DNA of 18,282 nucleotides from RGIG4790 sp964437615 (GTDB taxonomy: Bacteria; Bacillota; Clostridia; Christensenellales; UBA1242): the NCBI GenBank assembly GCA_964437615.1, contig CAYTHL010000024.1, positions 1-18,282 on the forward strand, written 5' to 3'. The number at the start of each line of letters is the position of its first letter. The first letter of the stretch is position 1. Below are positions 8,308 to 14,175 of the stretch, one piece after another. The translations under genes and the position numbers were made by a program. Below the pieces are notes generated by a model. That model had not been told where the DNA came from. It ran no database searches and was given only the letters and a program-made list of their open reading frames with translations.

Positions 8308-8877
8308 CTAATACTTACTTAAATCTGGTATAAAACCATTAATAGTAAACCATCTAGTAAGTCCTAGAGTTTCTAGCGTTCTTACAGTTTCTTTTGCCAT
8401 GTCGGACGTATCCCGCATCTGGTCTTCCGGTTTGATTGGCATTTGCTGTTCTTCCGCATTTTCCATGTTTACCCTAGAATATTTTGCAGCGTCACCACAT
8501 TCCACAATCCATCTAGCTTGTTCTGCCAAAGCTTCTTCAATCTGCTTACGCATGTAATATCTATCTGGATATATTGTGGGCGGTGCCGTTGCTATTCTAT
8601 AAAGCTGCACCTGATAGCAACTTTTACCAGCCCTATATTGGATATAGTCATAAACCTTTTTGCTTGCTTTTTCTATAAGTTCTTGTATTTTGTTGGGATT
8701 AGTGGATACATAAAAACGCGTAGCATCTATGCCGTATTTACGCAAGCCCTCATCGGTCAAATAATATCTATGCAGCAAAGGGTTATACACCATATACTGC
8801 GTATCACAAGGGTATTTATTGTCGCCATTTTCAAAGTCTTCTGGGTCATTGTAAAATGGTATTTCTGATTTTTTCAT
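8308..8877 (-). CDS. Head-tail connector/adaptor-like protein
   Basis: This 189-aa protein has a polar N-terminus (YPCDTQYMVYNPLLHRYYLTDEGLRKYGI) followed by a helical core (NKIQELIEKASKKVYDYIQYRAG and YYMRKQIEEALAEQARWIVECGDAA) like the helical adaptors that bind under the portal. I start at 8877 (MKKSEIPF) behind TTAGGAGAAACT. The longer frame reaching 8910 begins inside the terminator stem and would place 11 residues within that hairpin. It is the first gene after the toxin cassette and restores the head-tail gene order, suggesting the cassette was inserted between capsid and connector genes. Adaptor is inferred from fold character and position. Confidence 0.62.
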   Translation of the reverse strand: MKKSEIPFYNDPEDFENGDNKYPCDTQYMVYNPLLHRYYLTDEGLRKYGIDATRFYVSTNPNKIQELIEKASKKVYDYIQYRAGKSCYQVQLYRIATAPPTIYPDRYYMRKQIEEALAEQARWIVECGDAAKYSRVNMENAEEQQMPIKPEDQMRDTSDMAKETVRTLETLGLTRWFTINGFIPDLSKY

Positions 8878-8902
8878 AGTTTCTCCTAAAAATTGTAATA
8901 AA

Positions 8903-8927
8903 AAATGCAAGCGCTATGCTTGCATTT
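8903..8927 (-). terminator. Strong terminator closing the ADP-ribosyltransferase cassette
   Basis: On the minus strand a 10-bp perfect stem (AAATGCAAGC / GCTTGCATTT) with a 5-nt loop runs directly into seven T residues. It is the strongest terminator in the window and lies between the toxin cassette and the connector genes. Confidence 0.9.
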
Positions 8928-9020
8928 AACTTTTATATAGTGCCGGTGGGCGTGGTTAATTTTACCCCACATCTCTTTGTACCTTCCTTCCTTACATGGC
9001 TAGGTGTGTAGAATTACCAC
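8928..9020. other. Gap between small ORF and terminator
   Basis: This non-coding stretch contains a partial dyad (plus strand GTGGTTA ... TTACCCCAC region near 8950-8973). A 28-codon minus-strand frame runs through the terminator and is not credible. Nothing else is supportable. Confidence 0.4.
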
Positions 9021-9058
9021 TTACTCTTCTACCTCAGCACTATTACTTTTGATATAAT

Positions 9059-9172
9059 CTACTTTTTGTGCAATTCGTTACCTTTATCATCTGTAATACT
9101 TATATCGCCAGATTTCCAAGTAAACTTATCAGCCCTCTTTTCATTGAATTTTACTTTTTTATTATTTCCCAT
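9059..9172 (-). CDS. Small ORF coupled to the ADP-ribosyltransferase; possible -1 frameshift extension to 9021
   Basis: A 37-aa frame (begins MGNNKKVKFNEKRADKFTW) starts at 9172, where its ATG overlaps the stop of the ADP-ribosyltransferase gene (TAATG), so it is probably translationally coupled. It stops at TAG directly after AAA AAG. In the -1 frame the reading continues as VDYIKSNSAEVEE and ends at TAA (9021-9023). That gives a natural-looking 50-aa protein. Either a run-length mutation in the A tract or programmed slippage at CAAAAAG explains this. The product could be a partner or immunity peptide of the toxin, but nothing in it proves that. Confidence 0.55.
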   Translation of the reverse strand: MGNNKKVKFNEKRADKFTWKSGDISITDDKGNELHKK

Positions 9173-9966
9173 TATTGAACATCTCCCTTTACAATGTAAT
9201 AATCTTTTTCTTTTATTACGCTTGTAATTTTTATTTTGGAATTAGAATTTACTAAAAATTCTTGTTCTATTTTGTAGTTGCTGTATTGCCATAAGGGCAT
9301 ACCCTTACCTTTGCCCTTAGGAACACTTAAGTCCAATATAACTTGTGAATTTTTTGTTTTTTCTTTGGTTTTCTGAGCAAATATTTTGGCAGTATCTTTA
9401 TCTAATGAACAACTTGAAAATGCCTTATCGCTAATTGTTTTTCCTATTAGGTCTTCTATATTTGACTCGCTTATATCATAATCTTTTAATGCGCTAATGT
9501 CAATATTTCTAAAGACATTAATTTTTCTCGGATTATCATATAACTCGATAGCATTATTTAAGCGGTCAACAATTTTATTAAATTGTTCCTCTATGGTGCT
9601 ATCATACTTTTCTCCCCTCATCATTTTATTGATATATTCATAACTAGGGCCAGTATATCTATCTATTGACATTTTTAATCTTATAAAATCGTTTTCGCTA
9701 TATTGCGATTCTAGATCATCAAGACTTTGTTTGAAAATCTTATCTCGTTTAACTAATTTAGCATCAAATTCTTCTTGATTATAAATATAATACCCATCAT
9801 CATCTAATGCCAAACTGTTTTGTTCGAATAAGCCATTATTATCAATACCATCTGGTTCAATACCGAGCTCCTGTAGCCTTTTATGTTCTGCTGGCGTGCC
9901 GCCGCCAGATGTAAACTTGCCGTCATTATCTCTCGGATGCTTACTCTCTTCCCATTGTATACTCAT
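9172..9966 (-). CDS. Phage ADP-ribosyltransferase (R-S-E class), probably virion-delivered
   Basis: This 264-aa protein has two parts. Residues 1-40 hold a phage-toxin leader: HPRDNDGKFTSGGG (10-23), a motif common in phage-encoded polymorphic effectors, then TPAEHKRLQELGIEPDG (24-40). The C-terminal domain (about 85-264) is an ADP-ribosyltransferase of the ADPRT exoenzyme type. It has YINKMMRGE (111-119), the NAD-binding arginine in VFRNID (Arg153), the Ser motif FSSCS (183-187), and the catalytic E-x-E in IEQEFLV (Glu234, Glu236). The E-x-E form predicts arginine-specific modification. The gene starts at 9966 behind AGGGAG, 3 bp after the 138-aa gene. By analogy with T4 Alt, an ADP-ribosyltransferase packaged in the head, it may be injected to modify host proteins; substrate unknown. 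Confidence 0.88.
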   Translation of the reverse strand: MSIQWEESKHPRDNDGKFTSGGGTPAEHKRLQELGIEPDGIDNNGLFEQNSLALDDDGYYIYNQEEFDAKLVKRDKIFKQSLDDLESQYSENDFIRLKMSIDRYTGPSYEYINKMMRGEKYDSTIEEQFNKIVDRLNNAIELYDNPRKINVFRNIDISALKDYDISESNIEDLIGKTISDKAFSSCSLDKDTAKIFAQKTKEKTKNSQVILDLSVPKGKGKGMPLWQYSNYKIEQEFLVNSNSKIKITSVIKEKDYYIVKGDVQ

Positions 9967-9969
9967 ATA

Positions 9970-10386
9970 TTAACTCCCTAAAAGCCTTTGCTCTGCATCG
10001 GCTGTATCTTGTGAAAGCAAAGCCCTAGAAAACAGCCTTTCTGATAGCCTTGCTTGGTACTTTTCTTCGCTTTGCCTTGCCCACTCTGCCTTACTACTAA
10101 ATCGGTCGCCACCAGGCAAATTTGATAAAACATCGGTACCTTTAATAAACTGAATTTCTATGCCATTTTGAGATAATCTTTGATCTTCATTTTGAGCAAT
10201 CTGTCCATCTGCACCATTAGTGCGCATAATGGTAAACATTGTGTTGTAAGTTTTGGGTTTGCCGTCTTTTAGTACTTTGGTAACCGGGGCAACAACTTGC
10301 TGCCCTGTTCTGTAGTTGTCGTTACCCCAGTATTCATACATTTTGCCACTGGGGTGGTGACCATATCCACCAAGATATAATCGCAT
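9970..10386 (-). CDS. Unrecognised 138-aa protein of the toxin cassette
   Basis: This 138-aa protein begins MRLYLGGYGHHPSGKMYEYW. It has a globular N-terminal part and a charged helical tail (EWARQSEEKYQARLSERL). I start at 10386, which has AAGGAG at the right spacing. The longer frame to 10458 would begin inside the T run of the capsid terminator and read through a tRNA-like fragment. It is the first gene of the terminator-bounded cassette and lies 3 bp before the ADP-ribosyltransferase start, so the two are very probably co-expressed. No catalytic motif is recognised. It could be a virion-associated partner, a second effector or a modulator of the transferase. Confidence 0.7.
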   Translation of the reverse strand: MRLYLGGYGHHPSGKMYEYWGNDNYRTGQQVVAPVTKVLKDGKPKTYNTMFTIMRTNGADGQIAQNEDQRLSQNGIEIQFIKGTDVLSNLPGGDRFSSKAEWARQSEEKYQARLSERLFSRALLSQDTADAEQRLLGS

Positions 10387-10397
10387 AAAAACTCCTT

Positions 10398-10438
10398 GAG
10401 AATTGCAAGATTCGAACTTGCAGATTTTCCTATAATCC
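10398..10438 (-). other. tRNA-like fragment (T arm plus anticodon-like arm)
   Basis: On the minus strand GCAAG-TTCGAAT-CTTGC (10405-10421) is a perfect tRNA T arm with the invariant TTCRA loop. Directly upstream GGATT-ATAGGAA-AATCT (10422-10438) folds as a 5-bp, 7-nt-loop anticodon-like arm with T at position 33. Seven bases after the T arm (AATTCTC) would be the 3' acceptor strand. The D arm, variable loop and a matching 5' acceptor strand are missing, so it is not a functional tRNA. Confidence 0.55.
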
Positions 10439-10442
10439 TCAT

Positions 10443-10470
10443 AAAAAACACCTCTCAAACGAAAGGTGTT
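10443..10470 (-). terminator. Terminator after the major capsid gene
   Basis: On the minus strand AACACCT and AGGTGTT (plus-strand 10464-10470 and 10447-10453) form a 7-bp perfect stem with a 10-nt loop, followed by TTTTTT. It starts 19 bp after the capsid stop codon and separates the head operon from the toxin cassette. Confidence 0.85.
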
Positions 10471-10489
10471 TCGCTTTAATTTTTATTTG

Positions 10490-11434
10490 TTAGGCTGCAC
10501 CAACAATCTTTGCATAAGCAAGTGCTGGATTAGTTATGCCGCCGCCAAATACGCCTTCAATTTGTGCATAGCAGCCTGTGAAGTCAATTGCATCTTTAAG
10601 GCGAAGTGTTTCAATGTCCCCACAAATAGCAAATGCATCGTGGTCATAGATTATATATTCACATTTAGCTGCGTTGCCCTCATTCTTTTTAGCACTGCCC
10701 GCACCAAAAGGTGTACCAGAGCCAATAAGATTTGAAGTATACACATTAATGCCATATAGACGACCAATCTTACCCTCTTTAAGCATTGCTTCGTTTGTTT
10801 CTGGAATAAAGGCGTTTGCTGCCTTTGATGCACTAGCCAAAAATATAGTTTCCATTTCAGGTGATATAATAATTACATCTGCTGTGCCGCCATTAACTCT
10901 AATTTGCTGTCTATCTGCAAGAATTGATGCAGTTAACTCATCAAGAGTTGTGTCGGCATTTGTGTTTACACTTCTAGTTGCCCCACCTACACCAACAGCA
11001 TCTTCTGCTGCTGGCTCAGCAAGTAGGTAACTTGTGTAAAGCATCTGACACTCTTCTTTGAATGATTCAATAACTTCACTAACCTTGTCCACTGATTTAC
11101 CACTAGCTCTAAGGTTCTCTATAATGTCGTAACACTCTTCAGACACACTTATTCTATCCAGCTTTTGGATAAGAGCTAAATTGTCTTGGGTGTTGGTGTG
11201 CTTAAACTTTAGACCATCCGCATCGGTAGTTTTTGTTTGAGTTGCCTCAACCTTTCCAAGTCTTCGAGCGTAGATTTGTCCGCCCCTCTCATTATATTTG
11301 TCAGTAAATGTTACACCAGCCTTAAATGTTTGGTCTTTGAATAAATTAGCAATTAAAAGTTTGCTAAATATTGTGTCTACCGTTTCAACAGAATTAAAAC
11401 GGAAAGAACTTGGTAATGTTTCTGTATAAGGCAT
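10490..11434 (-). CDS. Major capsid protein (HK97-fold type)
   Basis: This 314-aa protein follows the scaffold-like gene, the standard place for the major capsid gene. The N-terminus (SVETVDTIFSKLLIANLFKD) and the central GGQIYARRLG look like an N-arm and E-loop region. The long helix ESFKEECQMLYTSYLLAEP, the strand DVIIISPEMETIFL and the block KIGRLYGINVYTSNLIGSG match the A- and P-domain layout common in HK97-like coat proteins of Bacillota phages. The start at 11434 follows an AAGGAGA site. A strong terminator after the stop fits a highly expressed gene. No protease gene is seen nearby, so maturation may not require one. Call rests on motif style plus position. Confidence 0.82.
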   Translation of the reverse strand: MPYTETLPSSFRFNSVETVDTIFSKLLIANLFKDQTFKAGVTFTDKYNERGGQIYARRLGKVEATQTKTTDADGLKFKHTNTQDNLALIQKLDRISVSEECYDIIENLRASGKSVDKVSEVIESFKEECQMLYTSYLLAEPAAEDAVGVGGATRSVNTNADTTLDELTASILADRQQIRVNGGTADVIIISPEMETIFLASASKAANAFIPETNEAMLKEGKIGRLYGINVYTSNLIGSGTPFGAGSAKKNEGNAAKCEYIIYDHDAFAICGDIETLRLKDAIDFTGCYAQIEGVFGGGITNPALAYAKIVGAA

Positions 11435-11510
11435 AATTTATTTCTCCTTGTAATATAAATTTTGAGTATTAAAAAAAACGATTACTCGTCCTAAAAATCC
11501 AACTCAGTTT
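11435..11510 (-). promoter_or_regulatory. Intergenic element between scaffold and capsid genes
   Basis: On the minus strand a weak hairpin (ACGA-gtaa-TCGT) is followed by eight T residues about 45 nt before the capsid start. It may be a partial terminator or a processing site that sets the scaffold:capsid ratio. The stem is only 4 bp, so this is tentative. Confidence 0.3.
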
Positions 11511-12260
11511 TTAAGCTTTTGGGTCTATACCCATTGCCTTTAGGCGTTTTTCTTCTGCTGTTAAAACACCTTCGCTATCCCCAATAGGCATCCCAAAGGG
11601 TTTTGCATCGGGCTTACTCTTTTTTAGCCATTCTGGGTACTGTTTAACTAGGTCTTTTAGTTTGTCTAGGTCTTCTAATGATTTAATATCAGACATAAAC
11701 AATTTCTTCGCAGCCTCTAACCTATCTTCTCTAACACCAGCTTTAACAAGTTGAAGTTCTACCTTTGTTTCCAATAGTTCGTTAGATGTATTTGTAGTGT
11801 CGGTTGCTATACTTTCTTCAGCAACTGGCTCTGATGTTTCCTCTGCATTAGTTTCTTCTGCATCGGTTGCACCTCCTTCCGCACTCTCACTAGGGTCTGT
11901 ATCGGTTTGTTCGTTATCCTTAGACTCCGGCGTTTCTTCTGCATCTTCTTCACTTTCGGCTGATTCATTGCATTCTACATCACTAGATTTTTGCTCTTGG
12001 TCTTCCGATAGCTCTTCGCTGTTATCTGTTTCTGCAGCTTCTTCTATTGTTTCTCCTTGTTCTTCTTGTGTTTGTGGTGTATTACCTTCTTCGGTATTAT
12101 TTTTATCTAACACTTCCTTAAGTCTATCTTCTTCGTTGTCATTAACATCCAATTCAGTAGACTCGTCTGGGAAATATTTCTTAAATACATCTCTGTATTT
12201 AGGATTAAAAAAATCTATACCAGAAAGTTTTGATAGTTCTTTCTTTAATTCCTTAAGCAT
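11511..12260 (-). CDS. Scaffold-like protein with extreme acidic linker
   Basis: This 249-aa protein lies between portal and capsid genes. Residues 1-35 form a basic/helical start (MLKELKKELSKLSGIDFFN). Residues about 37-165 are an Asp/Glu/Ser/Thr-rich, probably disordered region. A helical part follows (160-210, LLETKVELQLVKAGVREDRL...), and the C-terminus is LTAEEKRLKAMGIDPKA (233-249). A short charged helix at the extreme C-terminus is where phage scaffolding proteins commonly bind capsid protein. Start at 12260 follows a GGAG site. The acidic linker is much longer than needed for a scaffold helix and could exclude DNA or act as a flexible spacer. The same C-terminal motif recurs in the ADP-ribosyltransferase N-terminus. 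Confidence 0.75.
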   Translation of the reverse strand: MLKELKKELSKLSGIDFFNPKYRDVFKKYFPDESTELDVNDNEEDRLKEVLDKNNTEEGNTPQTQEEQGETIEEAAETDNSEELSEDQEQKSSDVECNESAESEEDAEETPESKDNEQTDTDPSESAEGGATDAEETNAEETSEPVAEESIATDTTNTSNELLETKVELQLVKAGVREDRLEAAKKLFMSDIKSLEDLDKLKDLVKQYPEWLKKSKPDAKPFGMPIGDSEGVLTAEEKRLKAMGIDPKA

Positions 12261-12280
12261 GTTTATTCTCCATTTGTTAA

Positions 12281-12413
12281 GTTATTTAGCCTTTTAATGA
12301 GCGCTATACTCCAAATTAGCCTTTGTTATAAGTGCTATACTTAAATTAGCTTTTTGTTACGAGTTGCTATTCTCTAAATTAGCATTTTTAGGAGTGTTAT
12401 TCTCCATATCATC
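12281..12413 (-). repeat. Codon-phased tandem repeats spanning the portal stop codon
   Basis: The unit GCTAATTTA (and variants) recurs on the minus strand at 12375-12383, 12342-12350, 12312-12320 and partially at 12285-12290, with steps of 33, 30 and 30 bp. All steps are multiples of three. After the portal stop (TAA, 12357-12359) the same frame stays open for 20 codons reading QKANLSIALITKANLEYSAH. A diverged further copy lies inside the gene (12392-12413). Confidence 0.8.
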
Positions 12414-13919
12414 TTCAGAGCTTCTGCCTTCTCCTTGTATGACTGGCTGGCCTTGCTCTGACATAATATCTAAAAGTTCGTCTTCAGCATCTTTGTCGCT
12501 ATACTCGCTATTTAAGTCTTTTATAGCGTGCTTACGAGATTTAACGCCCGCAGCCACTTGATTAACTATAACTTCGGTTATATTCTCTACTGATGGGCTA
12601 ATATAGTCGTCAAAGTGTATTTTTATTAGGCTAGTATAATCTAATATTTCTTTGCCCTCTATGTAGTCTAGCATTTGCAGGTATTTATTTAGCAGTTCTT
12701 TTAATGTTTTCTCCCAAGTGCTTAAACTTAACTCCCGTGTCCTTAGGCTTGTTTTTTCTCTGGCCTCTTGGCTTTCTGCCGAGCTATTTATACTTTCAAG
12801 ACCTGTAAGTCCAAGTGTTGTAGGCGCAAGCCCGGCCTTGTTAATACCAATACTCATTAGATTTTGTATTGTCTTTGTGTAGGCTTCCCATTTAATATCT
12901 GCTTGTGTTACTTGCCATAGCGCCTTAGGATTGCCAGGGTTGGCGCTACCTTTTGTAGTTATTATTGTCTTATTAAATGGATTTAATTTTTGGCCCCTAC
13001 CTTCCAAATCTTCTGGTATAAGGCTTTCATCGACATACTCTTTAATTCCACCTTTACGAATTGCATCTGCAAGGTCGCTTGCAGTTTCAGTAAGAGCATC
13101 TTCTATGGTGTCAAGACCTTGTATGTCTGGCACACCCCTCTCACCTTTATACAATTGGTTAGAGTTTGCATTTTTCTTAAATACAAGTGGAAAGTCTTTG
13201 AATGGCAAAACCTTATCTGACATATCTATCTGTTCTTCAAAATGCATTGCACACTCTTTCACAAGATTAGTATCTTTATGGTCTACGTACCCATCTCTAT
13301 TGTGATATCTGTATGTGATACAAACATTGCCATCTTTGTTTTTATAAAAGATTTCTCTAATCTCATAATTCTTGTCATCTTCCGCCGCCTTTTTGATAAC
13401 AAATGATTTAATATGCCCTTTGTAATAATGCACCTCAAACCATTGTGGCTCGATAACATCTATAAGGGGCTTATCACTTATGCTTGGGTCATAAGATAGC
13501 CTATACATAAAGTCGCCTAATCCACTTTCTAAATACACACCTTCTGCAAATCTTGCTGGCAAACAAGCATCTTCTATAAACTCATTAAGTTTTGCATCGA
13601 CTTCTTTATTAGAACTCTTGCACTTAAAACCGTTAGATGCAACAAGATTAACCTTGCCCTGCACAATCATAGGGCAAAGCCCAAAGTACACAAATGCCTG
13701 TCCGTCTATGTTTTGAGCCATAAACTTATCTCTAACATTTGCAGCTATCCACCTATCTTGTAGTAGTTGTTTTACACCCTCTCTATAGAAATTTTTTATA
13801 ACAACCGGGTCATTACTAAGTAGTGCCATATTTTGGGCAAGGTTAAACTGGTAAACAATTTCTGATCTTGTGTCATCCAACACTTCTTTATTAGACATGT
13901 TAAATTTATATTTTGACAT
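12357..13919 (-). CDS. Portal protein
   Basis: This 520-aa protein is a phage portal, the dodecameric channel at the capsid vertex. The N-terminal half has the portal pattern of a helical start and beta wing: YREGVKQLLQDRWIAANVRDKF, LVASNGFKCKSSNKEVDAKLNEFIED and IDVIEPQWFEVHYYKGHIKSFVIKK. The middle holds GVPDIQGLDTIEDALTETASDLADAIRKGG, the stem-helix region typical of SPP1 gp6-like portals. The C-terminal part is SSAESQEAREKTSLRTRELSLSTWEKTLKELL. I choose ATG 13919, which has GAGGAA 6 bp upstream. The GTG at 13931 overlaps the previous stop codon and has no site. The gene ends in a repeat tract (see separate entry). Confidence 0.88.
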   Translation of the reverse strand: MSKYKFNMSNKEVLDDTRSEIVYQFNLAQNMALLSNDPVVIKNFYREGVKQLLQDRWIAANVRDKFMAQNIDGQAFVYFGLCPMIVQGKVNLVASNGFKCKSSNKEVDAKLNEFIEDACLPARFAEGVYLESGLGDFMYRLSYDPSISDKPLIDVIEPQWFEVHYYKGHIKSFVIKKAAEDDKNYEIREIFYKNKDGNVCITYRYHNRDGYVDHKDTNLVKECAMHFEEQIDMSDKVLPFKDFPLVFKKNANSNQLYKGERGVPDIQGLDTIEDALTETASDLADAIRKGGIKEYVDESLIPEDLEGRGQKLNPFNKTIITTKGSANPGNPKALWQVTQADIKWEAYTKTIQNLMSIGINKAGLAPTTLGLTGLESINSSAESQEAREKTSLRTRELSLSTWEKTLKELLNKYLQMLDYIEGKEILDYTSLIKIHFDDYISPSVENITEVIVNQVAAGVKSRKHAIKDLNSEYSDKDAEDELLDIMSEQGQPVIQGEGRSSEDDMENNTPKNANLENSNS

Positions 13920-13930
13920 TTTATTCCTCA

Positions 13931-14173
13931 CTAATTTTGAATATCACTAAAAAACAACCCATCATCAAAGTGTTTAGGTTGCTTATTGGTCATTTTGATA
14001 TAATTCTTTACTTCAGTTTCGGTGTGAAGCAATTTTAATGGCACATCCGAATTTTTTTCAGAGCTGTCTATACTTTCGTTTATTCGCCACCCATTTGGCT
14101 TGTATAGTTTTTCAAATATACTTTCTTCAACAACATTTTTAATTCCAGCCTTGATAATGTTTACTCTTGCCAT
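13931..14173 (-). CDS. Small conserved-position protein between terminase and portal
   Basis: This 80-aa protein starts at 14173 behind AAGGAGA, 2 bp after the large-terminase stop, and ends 11 bp before the portal start, so it is part of the packaging operon. It has a basic N-terminus (MARVNIIKAGIKN) and no recognisable motif, membrane segment or cysteine pair. A packaging-motor or portal-assembly accessory role is suggested only by position. Confidence 0.65.
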   Translation of the reverse strand: MARVNIIKAGIKNVVEESIFEKLYKPNGWRINESIDSSEKNSDVPLKLLHTETEVKNYIKMTNKQPKHFDDGLFFSDIQN

Positions 14174-14175
14174 CG

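Noticed and set aside
8894..8980. 28-codon minus-strand frame starting MWGKINHAH
   Set aside because: It reads through the perfect 10-bp terminator stem and ends in its T tract, so coding is implausible.
11797..12297. Long plus-strand Ser-rich frame opposite the scaffold gene
   Set aside because: It is the antisense shadow of the Glu/Ser-rich acidic codons; it has no ribosome binding site and low-complexity composition.
12931..13305. Plus-strand frame of 124 codons opposite the portal gene
   Set aside because: It is antisense to clearly conserved portal sequence and lacks a ribosome binding site and promoter.
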